The notes under the pieces were generated by a model. The model was not told the origin of the DNA. It saw nothing but the letters and a program-made list of their open reading frames with translations, and made no database searches. 64,000 nt of DNA from Saxidomus purpurata (Eukaryota; Mollusca; Bivalvia; Venerida; Veneridae), in the NCBI GenBank assembly GCA_022818135.1, contig JAFMSR010000017.1, forward strand, positions 15,332,131-15,396,130. The letters are read 5' to 3'. A program made the translations under genes and the position numbers. This document shows positions 1 through 11,000 of this stretch, in pieces. Numbering within the stretch: position 1 is the first letter of the stretch; each line of letters opens with the position of its first letter.

Positions 1-399
1 AATTAAAAGAAATCATTAAAATGAGCATTTGATTTAAAGAGTTATCCTTAAAAGGATATATACTTACAACATAATGTTGTTGTATGAATTGAGAAATCAA
101 GACAACAAGAGACAGATATGAGTATCAACAGCTTCCCCTGCTATATTATCAGCTAAACAAATTGCTACAGAAATTTATAAAATCGGAAGATGAGGTTTTA
201 TGAACACCTGTTACATTGATTCATTTATCATACTGTCACACTTACTCTTTTAATACATGTTTAAAGACTTAAAATTTGTGAACACATATAAAACATCAAA
301 TCTATTGATTTGATTTGATTGGTTTAACATTGTTCGCAGTGTCCTATCCTTTAAATCTATATTTGAAGTACTGTATGCCATTGAATAAATGGTACACTC

Positions 400-1060
400 A
401 TTGCCATATTAACGCTGTCTATGTTTGGACCATGATCGACAATGAAATGTACATGTGTTGTCATTATAGAAATTAACATCTAAGACATTTCTATGTTGCA
501 ACAATGTTTTGACCATTTCCACATCAATGATAATCATAGTCAGGGTTGTAGACCTGTTTTGACAATTATCAAAATAAGGTCCAATTAATGCCATGGAAAA
601 TTGTTACTTCCATATCATTGCTGAAGTGGCATGCTCTGAGAATGTTTGAATTTTATGGTCACCTCATCTATAGCCAATTCATGTTCTTCACAAGTTTTAC
701 CTTTATCAGACCTGTTTTGACCATGATAAAATTAAGGTCAAATCAGTGACATGTAAAATGACGTAGTTGTGAAAGAGACACTGTGTTGACGATGTTAAAA
801 TGCACAGTGATATTAAAGCGTGCAATTCAACTTGCGATGAAAACCATTGGCACATAAATGATGACCATTTTTTGACCATGGCGACATGAACATGATAATC
901 AAAGACTAGAGTGTACACCTGTTTTCACCATGATCAGCTAACGCTTTAAACATTTCCATGGGAAAATGGTACCTCTATATTACAGTCAGTTTATGTTGAG
1001 TAAGTGGTGTTTGAAATTCAGTGTGATATTAAACCCATCTAATGTCATTCATAATTTTCC
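400..1060. repeat. Degenerate dispersed repeat with recurring TTTGACCATG
   Basis: Blocks such as AGACCTGTTTTGACCATGAT recur with drift through this stretch and again at about 9100-10150. No coding potential is seen. Confidence 0.5.
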
Positions 1061-1337
1061 ATAAGAAATGTTTAAAGGTATCTGAGGCATACTGTGGCCT
1101 TCCGTCCATGACTATTATGTCACGAAGGCCATGTCGTGATAGTATGCATTTGAAATGTCCTACAAAAGCCGCTGACGAGAGAGAGCTAAGCTTAGCTAAT
1201 TCGATATAGCGAGAATAATAATCTATCACCAGCAGATATGTCGTGTTACGCCTGTGAAATAAGTCGGAACCCAACCTTGGCCAACACCGGTCAGGAAAAG
1301 GTGTAGCTATCATAGGTTGTCTTTTATCGTTATGCAT
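1029..1337 (-). pseudogene. Ty3/gypsy integrase core fragment
   Basis: The open frame carries the integrase catalytic-core pattern: GSDLFHR, then LLVIDYYSRYIEL, then an Asp-Gly segment matching the second catalytic Asp region (MDGRPQYASDTF). It is part of a decayed reverse-oriented retrotransposon whose pieces continue to about 4250. The fragment is truncated and cannot act alone. Confidence 0.75.
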
Positions 1338-1383
1338 TTTAGAACAAATGTCGTATCTCTTTACAAGTTTTCAATGTCTTTGC

Positions 1384-1859
1384 TTTTTTCAAGCGACCAA
1401 AAAGATTCTTTTGCCCTTGATCTGCATGTATTGATCCCCTGGTGTGCAACCTAGCCAAAATATCGGATTTCATTTCGCAGAAAAAGTTCTCCTGTCGTTT
1501 CTGATTAACAAGCCATTATTGAGAGTAATTTCAGAATTGAATTTCCAATATAGTTATGAAACTTCACATGACTTTGATGCAGGCAAACTATTTTCAACAT
1601 ATTCAATTAATTTTCTGCAAACCTGGCCTGACCTTTGTTTTGAAATTATTTCATGTAGTCTTTTGTCTGTGGCTCGCAAAACGATGATAACTGAATCAAC
1701 ACACATTTCAGTCTCAATGCAATTTTGCCTATCCTCAGTTGTCAAACTGACATATATTGGATTTCTGATTGGGAGGTTTGTAATGATTAACTGTTTACCA
1801 GGAATATGCATAATATTGTTAGAAAATTGCGTCAGTCGTAATTTGTACTGGTAATTCAC
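1384..1859 (-). pseudogene. Ty3/gypsy RNase H end and integrase zinc-binding region, decayed
   Basis: The frame contains IMHIPGKQLI, the conserved end of gypsy RNase H (usual form HVPGKxxxxADxLSR), followed by linker-like sequence. It lies upstream, in transcript sense, of the integrase core. Frames are broken in the linker. Confidence 0.6.
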
Positions 1860-2056
1860 TTAGGTCTTTTTTTCCAAGCAATGGTACCAATAGTAAAGGT
1901 TTTCCCTATTAACAAGTCTCTATGCTTTTCACAGTCATATCTAACCCCAAGAGATCATTCCCGCACAACAGTCAGTGCGTTGATCGACCTTGAAAATGAC
2001 ATCTGATATTTCCATTTTCTGAAGTTCAGCTTTGACTTTCGGTTAGAGCATACTGT

Positions 2057-2275
2057 TGAGCCGCCTTGACGCAGTGGTAGCGCGTTCGACTCAGAATCGA
2101 ATGACCACGGGTTCGATCCCTACCATAGCCATGTCGGTAGTGTGCAAATCACAAATAATTCCACATTGCCTCTCTCTCTTTGCGGTTGATTCCATCTAGA
2201 ATTATTCTAAAGAGCGATTAATCTAAGTTGTAAGAACTTGTTTCGCAATCGAGAATAAATAAATTAGTATATATA
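2057..2275 (+). mobile_element. tRNA-headed SINE
   Basis: The head has an A-box-like TGACGCAGTGGTAGCGCG and a B-box-like GGGTTCGATCCC. Between them is an anticodon-like stem-loop with arms TTCGA/TCGAA. A roughly 150-bp body follows and ends in an A/T-rich tail. It has landed inside the gypsy element. Confidence 0.6.
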
Positions 2276-2280
2276 TATAA

Positions 2281-2763
2281 AATGAAAAAATGACACTATA
2301 TGAGTTTTCTATTTGTATTTGCCAACCGGTTTCACTATATCATCAGGGCAAATATAGCATACAATATGAATTACTAAGCAACGTAACGTCAAAGTTGTGT
2401 ACACATGTGTACACAACGTCAAAAATGATGACGTCATCAGTTATTGTTTAATTTAGGCTTAAAAATGTCCGCTGCTCCAATTGTGGTCCGCCTCTAAAAA
2501 AGAATCAACATTTTCTGGAGCGGCCACATCTGTTATATCAGTTGTCTGAGAATTGTTAGACCTGTCCCTCCAAGGTCTTCTTTGTTGTTTTTGAGATTCC
2601 CTTCTATTTTGTTGTTGACGATTATTAGCATTGAAATTTGAATAAAGTTTTGAAATAAAGTTTTGAATATCGGCATTTTCTATTCGTTGTCTGTTGGATT
2701 GTCCGTTTTGTTACCGGTTGGCAAATACAAATAGAAAACTCATATAGTGTCATTTTTTCATTT
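2281..2763 (-). mobile_element. Element with perfect inverted repeats of about 49 bp and an open C-terminal frame
   Basis: The first 49 bases (from ATGAAAAAATGACACTATAT to AACCGGT) recur exactly inverted at 2712-2763. On the minus strand an uninterrupted frame of about 82 codons ends at a stop near 2459. It is Gln/Asn/Arg-rich and ends HNWSSGHF. Next to the left arm, CTGATGA and GAAA stand in a hammerhead-like arrangement. The class is uncertain: Penelope-like and DIRS-like elements are both options. Confidence 0.5.
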
Positions 2764-2774
2764 TTTTTATAATT

Positions 2775-2802
2775 TACTTATTCCGGCACATCTTTTTACA
2801 TT

Positions 2803-2858
<56 letters not shown>

Positions 2859-2884
2859 AATGTAAAAGATGTGCCGGAATAAGT
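2775..2884. repeat. Palindrome with (AT)n core
   Basis: ACTTATTCCGGCACATCT-type arms of about 32 bp recur inverted on either side of an uninterrupted AT run. The result is a near-perfect hairpin of about 110 bp. Confidence 0.8.
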
Positions 2885-2904
2885 GTATATATATATATAT
2901 ACAT

Positions 2905-3130
2905 ACTGGTTTGCTCCGTCATTGAGTGAATACGGTTGTCACACTTTAACTGTCTTAATTCTCTGAACAATTGAGGATGAGTGCGCTGCACAGAATGCAC
3001 TGAAATAACTTCCTCTAAGTTAAGCTTAACCAAATTAAAATTGATAATCGCCGGTCTGCCCAACAAACTACGGTTAATACTTCTAACGACAAATATGTCT
3101 TCTACTGAGTAAATATTTTGATTTGACAAG
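2905..3130 (-). pseudogene. Ty3/gypsy protease-RT linker fragment
   Basis: The frame contains EDIFVVRSINRSLLGRPAI and NLVKLNLEEV, matching the segment that precedes RT in gypsy pol polyproteins. RT itself is missing; the space is occupied by inserted elements. Confidence 0.65.
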
Positions 3131-3310
3131 GTCTAATACATTCAATTTCTTATTCCAATGACCCAATAGCTTTAATTTGGGACTACCTACAGATGAGTAC
3201 AAGGTTTCCGGAATAACTGTTACGTCAGCATAAGTGTCTATATTGAGACAGACTAACAAATGTATCACCTTTAGGTTTGTTGTCGAATTACCGTCACCAC
3301 TGTCAATCAT
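3083..3310 (-). pseudogene. Ty3/gypsy aspartic protease fragment
   Basis: The frame carries DTYADVTVIPETLY, corresponding to the retroviral-type protease DTGAxVxVIP motif with Tyr in place of the catalytic-loop Gly. That substitution suggests an inactive copy. It is followed by the linker fragment. Confidence 0.65.
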
Positions 3311-3343
3311 TCCTAGACAATCGCTTTCTTCAGAGAGTTTATT

Positions 3344-4033
3344 TCATGTTTTAGTTTTGCAACAAACGGAACAATGATCCTGTTTTCCACACCTGGGACA
3401 CTTTCCTTGTATGTGAGTTCTATTGCACCATGTACAACGTTTTTGCTCATTCATATGATTGTGTACTGGTTTCTTGGATTTACTGGGATGTTGGTTCGTT
3501 GGTTGAATAACTTTCTGTGGCACCCAATGTTTCGGTCTAGCTCCATACCTGACATCATCCGCCGATCCCTGCTCCTTCTCGTGCTGAATGTTGACCTGAT
3601 TCTTGACAATTTCACTTTGTCTTGCCATTTGGACTGCCTTTTCTAATGTCGATTCAGCTTCCAATTGCATTTTGTTTCTGATAAATTGGTATCTTATATT
3701 CCAGTTACAATTGAAGGATTCAACCGATTCTCCCCGAGGTTGTCGACTTGAATGAAATTTTGCACGCTCATGAATAACATTTTTCTTTTTGGTTGAAATG
3801 TTTGTCAAATTCCTTAATCATTTTGTCAAATTTCTGTTGATCATCAGCCGACAGCCCAAACGATTTCAATAAATTGTCCACATTTGTACCTATGGTAGAT
3901 ATCAAACTAGCAATCTGAATGTCACCATCATCTTTGTGCAACTTAGATGCTGTTAATAAATAGAATAGAAATGTTCATCCCATTTACTTGGCTGATTGAA
4001 ATCAAAATGTTCTGGAGAATTTAACTTTACCAT
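3344..4033 (-). pseudogene. Ty3/gypsy gag, frameshifted, with zinc knuckles
   Basis: The N-terminal part (ATG at 4033, PEHFDFNQPSKWDEHF) and middle part (ASKLHKDDGDIQIASLI) resemble gypsy gag. Frames break near 3960 and 3800. The C-terminal part has NVIHERAKF and a Cys/His cluster (CTWCNRTHIQGKCPRCG) typical of nucleocapsid zinc knuckles. Confidence 0.7.
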
Positions 4034-4230
4034 GTCACATATGATTTAATGTCTGAACTTTTTAGAAATTGATATTTTCAAATTGCGCTTCTGTTTTTTT
4101 TACATTTCAACGGAAGTCCATATTTCACATTTTAAAACATATGAATGTTGCTCCAAGTTTCACTGTAATTGTAATTTAGTGCATGTCAACTTTCATCTTA
4201 TTTCTTTTACAATTGAATGTAAGTCCATGG

Positions 4231-4250
4231 TGTTCACTTCTGGCACCGTA
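4231..4250 (-). other. Possible primer-binding site of the gypsy element
   Basis: The minus strand reads GGTGCCAGAAGTG just upstream of gag, similar to the tRNA-primed sites that follow an LTR. No matching LTR pair was found, so this is tentative. Confidence 0.25.
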
Positions 4251-4299
4251 TTTTGTCATGATATAGTGACAACACTTGTAAGCTTTACATCTTAAATGC

Positions 4300-6650
4300 A
4301 TGATACAAGCGTAATTGCAATATATTTACTGAAGTTAGCAGAGCATGCATGCTATATATGGAATGAGCAATAAATTTTGTGTTATATATATATTATTCTA
4401 TATGGTAGTTGTTTCCCTGGCCACATGTAAAGCTTAATTACACAAAACACTCCACTCCGATAGACTAAGTTTAAATATGAAAACTCGACTGAATGTCCAA
4501 AATCAAGAGCCCGAACCAAACGATGTTACACCCGTGCTATTTGTTTGTCCGCTCGTCCTTGTGTCTGTACGTTTGGCTGAAGGTTTATTGTTTTGTCACA
4601 GTATGTTCAGCTTAAATCTTCATTTCATATAAGAATAGATTATTCTCTCAGTAACTGTTCTCACGGGATCCATTCCCATTAATACCGATAAAATAGAAAA
4701 GAATCAGCAGGCAACCTCAAATATTAGTTTCCAAAAATGCTAGGGTTTTCAAGTGAGCTCATAAGCCCACCATGTCTCTCTTGTTATGTTCATGCATGCT
4801 ACCCATTCGATGTAACCCATGGGATGTTTTTAAACAGCCAACTTGTTGTCATTTTCTACTCAAGTGTAGGATCAACCCCCGCCATTGTTTAGGTGTTAAT
4901 GACGTGATGTAAAAGCAGATATTGTACGTGGAAATGATCCTTGAAAACACCAGAAGAGGGCGAATCCCGGCGGTATCAGCCTCTATTCTATTGAATTATA
5001 TTACTTCATCACTGATATAGTAAGGTATGTAATATGCATTATTACAAGTCTATATGTTGGTTGATTTCTGTCAATTCTTGTTAAATGTGTTGCTTCGTTA
5101 TGAACACTAGAAGGTACGTTAGGTATAAACAAAGTCTTTGTATGCGGTGTTCGTAAAACAAAGAATAATCGAAAAACAAAGGCATTATTTATATTGATTC
5201 AAGTATTTGCAATATTTTATGTTTTCTATTCGTATTCTTTTGAATACATGGTACATGATGTTCATAAATCACGAAAAACAACACGTTAATGTACTCTTAA
5301 ATGAAAACATGGAATATTACCGGTACATATGGTAGTTGATCTATACCAGTTCTATTTTGCGTGTCACGAAAGGCCGAAAAAATTCCAACTGTTATTTCCA
5401 TGTGTCCGCGATACTATGTGTGCCATGTCTTTCTATCTGTGTAGGCGTCTGCTGTGTTTGATAGTGTTAGGGGATTTCCTTATTTATTTGGTCTTTCATA
5501 GGGATCCTACAGACAAAATAAAGTTGTCCGTGATTTGTGTCACTCCGACATGTCACGTCGAAAACGGGGCAAGATATTAATAATCAATTTTACGATAATA
5601 CAGGAAGAGGATACATGGTACAAGGAAATAAAATCGGTGTCCAGCTTAAGGGAATAAGGCCAACCAACACAATTATTGGAAAATATTTGTTTCTATCTAT
5701 CTTTAACTGCAATTACTACTGGCACTCGCAGAATTCATTCTTTGGAAAGGAATTGTTATTGGACAAACAACAACAAAAACGTGGTATTTTACTTCACCTT
5801 ATCATAAGGCACATAATTTCTTTTTACTGTTATCAAATTGAGTTGATCCTTCTTTGACACATCAAGATACCGCCTGCTTTTTATATAGCTCATGTCCATA
5901 TGTTCTGCAAGAGTGTTTTGCATTCAATTTGTAGTCATCTTATATCGAACTGGGCCCTGGTAACGAACGTTATCCGTCAATTGTGATGTCATTGCTTGGC
6001 GCATCAGTTCAAATCATCAGAGTAACATTGATAACAGGCTCTAAATTGATCTTTTACTTATAACTTTATATTAAACTAAATACAGTATCAAATAAATTTG
6101 ATAAACACCTGTGCAAAATGTCCACCAACATGTATTATAACTCAAGGTAAAAAGCAGAAAACAACAAACAAACATAAATGCAGAAAAAGGTTTATTAGCA
6201 AAGATATAAAGAATATAGATATAACAGTGGCGTTAAACACATGTTCAGACATTGTTAATCCTGACACACCTGAATGAACCTATTCTCTGAAACACCATTT
6301 GTGACGTCACAAGATCTTCTTTGAGAAAAGAATAACCTTACAGATGAGAACAGAGTTCTTGCACTCACAACCTGAATGAAATGAGTATAATGTAAACGTT
6401 CAATATCACTTAGACGAGCTAAACAATTTTGGTCTGCGATTTTTTAAATAAGCAAACTGCTTCAATGAAAGTTTTTCGTTTCTATATAAAAATATTCCGA
6501 GCTTTTCAGCATCATTCAAAATTACATCAAAGAAATATTATTTTACAGTCTGAAAAACGTGACAAGATTTTATGCCAACATAAGGGAAAGCTTTGCAAAA
6601 TTTTAACACCTCAATACATTTTAATATCAAGGTAAAATCATTATATGTAG
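4300..6650. other. Intergenic, nothing assigned
   Basis: Only short unsupported open frames are present, including 5329-5580 on the plus strand. I see no splice-supported exons, RNA genes or clear repeats. Confidence 0.4.
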
Positions 6651-6653
6651 ATA

Positions 6654-6774
6654 CAGTGTACTCCGTATATAACGCCTTTGGACCTTTTAAATACGTTCAT
6701 TGTATAACAGAAACATTTATTCCTTATACCATTAATTTCGCTATGCATGTATCTGTGTAATGCGGAGTTTACTA
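6654..6774. mobile_element. Small TA-flanked MITE
   Basis: The left end (CAGTGTACTCCGTATATAAC) and right end (GTAATGCGGAGTTTACTA) are degenerate inverted repeats next to TA. The ends resemble those of the element at 55558-55802, so a Tc1/mariner type is likely. Confidence 0.45.
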
Positions 6775-6807
6775 TGCATTTAAAGCTTGCTCGGGACATA
6801 ATATATA

Positions 6808-7391
<584 letters not shown>

Positions 7392-7860
7392 ATAATGCCA
7401 ACGCTGGTACAATGCCGGTGAAGCTGTTTTTCAAAACTTTAACGAGGCATTCCCTGCAGCAAGCGGATTATTTTCTCAATACGTTAAGAATGAGCTAATG
7501 TGTGTAAAATGATACAGAAATAAGTTTTCCAAGAAGTACCTATATCGATAAAATGTCAAGTCTAAGGACGGCGTGTCAATAGTGCGATGCTTTATAACAA
7601 ATCATCATTTTGAAACAAGTTTTTATGAAGGAACTACAGCACGAAGTGTATTGTGCTTATTTTACCGCTTTTTTTGTTGGAGGTTTTAGTTGAATCTATA
7701 GGTTTGATAGCAAGGTGTCGCTTGCATAATTTTTGACGGCTGTCACAGTGAGGTCGTTTATAAACGTTTGAATGCTTTTACACTTGCCATGGTTAGATTC
7801 AGGAGAAGAGAAGAATTTTATTTTCATACTCATAGTCCATCAGAGTTTCCGTGTCATGTG

Positions 7861-7866
7861 TTTATT
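7861..7866 (-). terminator. Candidate poly(A) signal of gene 1
   Basis: This is the first AATAAA found on the minus strand downstream of the gene 1 stop. It implies a 3'UTR of roughly 230 nt. A second AATAAA lies at 7817-7822. Confidence 0.4.
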
Positions 7867-8087
7867 TTCCTACATACTAAGTATTATTAAACTGTTTGAT
7901 ATATCGAACACATTGTGCATATTTTACAACAGAATTGGTAAAAGGCTATATTTGAATGTCCGAAAATAAAAACACAAAATGTAAAAAGGTATGTGTTATT
8001 GATTCAATCAGTCTTTTGAATTTGTAATAAGTCCAAGTTGAAGTTTAATTTGTTGTTTCTGTGTTTTGTTGGCTTCCTTCATATTCT

Positions 8088-8096
8088 TTACTTTTT
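8088..8096 (-). CDS. Gene 1 exon 15, coding part
   Basis: After acceptor ACATTGCAG, phase 0 gives AAA AAG TAA, so only two lysines are added. The next frame stays open for about 30 codons. Gene 2 has a similarly placed short last exon. Confidence 0.6.
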   Translation of the reverse strand, partial: KK

Positions 8097-11000
8097 CTGC
8101 AATGTCGAGAATACAAAAGTCACTTATAACTACATTTGTCTTTCTTAATTTTCTATACCTAAATATGTTGGTATCAGAGACAAAGATATGAGAAATACAT
8201 ATGTAAGACAGTTCCACATATTTTGCAAATAAAGTTTGAGCTTTAATCGGAAAGAAGTTTCTTTAATTAAAGGAAGAGTTAGTGTATGTAAACTGCGTCC
8301 TAGTAAGTTAACAGTACATCATTTTATCTTTTAACAAAGCATACGACCTCTCGGGTTTTGGCGAGACTGTAAAACAAGTCTCTGCAGTTAAAAATACTAA
8401 TAAATTGTACCACTTCGCAACTTTGCATGATGACTTAGGAAGATTACATATTTTATCAAACATTTTATAAACTGCTAAAAAGAAATATTATTTACCTTTT
8501 TTGAGATAGCTTTCAAAAGCAGTTTCACGAGTTCACTACGTTTGACGTCATCTCCATCACTTTCGTTATTATCTTCTCCCTCATCGCTAGATTCAGACTC
8601 ACAATTGTTGTTATAAATCTCCTCTTCAATTAGGTTCAGAAAGTCTTTGTGTTCTTAAATTAACATGACAATTATGATTAGATTTCCATGAAAAGTTCAC
8701 CGTACAAATAAAATGGAGTTTCAGTAGGTTGTTCTATTCATATCAAGTACATTTATAAGTGCTTTAACCATACACTGATGACAATATTTACATACAGTTT
8801 TATTATAATTTGTAGTCTTTCAATGTGATCACAGGTGATGGTACCGTAGATTGGACCCAAAGATACACAACAATGTTAACACATCGACCATGTGTAAGCG
8901 CATAGTAGTATAACTGGAATGTTAGTGGAAATAGTAATCAAATTCATTTATACGATGACATTTTGTTTAAACGCATGTCATAGGGAAGGATTCAGGGTCA
9001 GAAATGTATGAGATTTATTCGGGTTGGCGAAAAATGGTAAATAAACACGCAGGCTATACATGTATATACAATATGTTTCCAATAAATATGCATCATTCAA
9101 GATGAAGTACCCTGCATTTACGACCATTGTACCATCAATGATGACCATGTTTTGACCATGACTACAATGACATGTACAACATGTTTTTTCAACATAGGAA
9201 ATGATACCATGCAATATATCAATGACAGCAAAACACAAGATTGTAGACCTGCTTTAACCACGATCAGCTTAATGTAAAAATCAAAATGGGAAGCTATTAG
9301 TTCCACATCACAGACAGGTCATGTTGATTAAGTGGTACTGTAACAACTTACATTGAAATTTAATGTCATCTAAAATCCATTGTCCTTCATAATTTGACCA
9401 GTATTTGGGCCTGTGTTAGCCATGGTCAAATTGCGGACAAATGAATGCAGCAAATATTACTATCATTTTTTTATAATAATCAATTATACTTACAATGGCA
9501 TTGTTTTGACAATTTTTCAAATAACGGTTTTAATATTAGCTGTCTCGTGCATAAGTCTTTAAGTATCGTAACTGGTTGACCTGCTCAAGTTTATACAAAT
9601 ATTAATATTATTTGGTGGTCTTACACCTTTACATTTAGTACATGTAATTAATCAGGCAATCATGTTGAGATTTTGTGCACATGTACATGTGAATACATAG
9701 TATTTACTTCAAATTATACATGTGCATACAAACATGACATAATCTGTCATTATCTGTGAAATTAGAGGGAATTTATCTTGAAATGGAATGACTACAAGCT
9801 GACCATAATCTGACCATATCTTGCAAATGTAACATTGTCACTTCAATAGCAAAGCAGGCATGTCAATCTATTGTATTGACTTTGACTATCATTTGTCTAT
9901 CAACTTGTGGAAATGATCTGGAACTGATAGGACCATGACCAAATCTTTTTCAGATCACTCCCAGAGAACAATGTTATATCATTGTCAATATAGAGTTTCT
10001 TATGACCATGTTCCAGTTTTGAGATGGAAATGTTCCATTTGCCATACCTGGTCAAATCATGTTTCAACCATGGTCATCATGTGTTAAAACACAGCTAAAA
10101 CATGGTCATTGATCATGATTGTATCATGTTTCAACCATGGTTTGTCCATTAGTTTTTCTGCAGGGAAAAAGCATGCTTCAACTAGGTCCAGTCGTCGCTT
10201 TTTAATAGATTCTTATTAAGCATTCAAATTTTGCAAAACATTCAGTTAAAACTGACGCTATAAAGTTGCCTGAATCCCTAAAGGGCAGCTTTGATTGAAA
10301 ATAACAACACCTATTTCAATAAATAATCCATGTCCTACGACGTAAATACGATATCAATGTGGCTTAAAGCTGCTCGCTCACATTCATCAACAATAAAAGT
10401 AAAAATTTTGGTAGTAATTTGTAAAATTATATTGAAAATGTTGGTAGGGTTTGGATTATCGGCACCACTACGCTATATGGTTATATGGTTATATTGGAAT
10501 TTCAAAAGCCTGTGTAACGCTTTATTATTTGGAAGCGTGTACTATCTATCAAATAAACACATACTTAACTTAGACCTTCAGATATGGCCATTCGTTCTAA
10601 AATATGTTATTTTCAGAGTTTTGGGAACTTTATTTATTCACTATAATCTGAGAGCGAGCAGTTTTAAAGTTGCTCTCTCTCAGCTTTTGGTAGAAAAATA
10701 AAGTTCTTGAAACTGCATGAAAATAAACATATTTTAGAACACATTGTCATATAAAAAAGTTTCAGTATATGTTCCTGTCAAGTATATCTGTAGATTTGAA
10801 ATAATACGCTATCAAATTTTTGAAATTAAACTATTAATATGTAGTGTAGTGGTGACGTAAAACCAGCATTTTCAATCGATTTTTTGAAAATTCCTACCTA
10901 GGTATTTCTTCTATAGTTGATTTTAGCCTTTAGTTTTATATTTATGTATAGGCATACCCTGAGGTGTATTTTACATCACTGTAGTAAAATCACTATGTTT

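Noticed and set aside
10330..10701. 123-codon plus-strand frame
   Set aside because: Coincides with the family C MITE, and the body is not conserved as coding in other copies.
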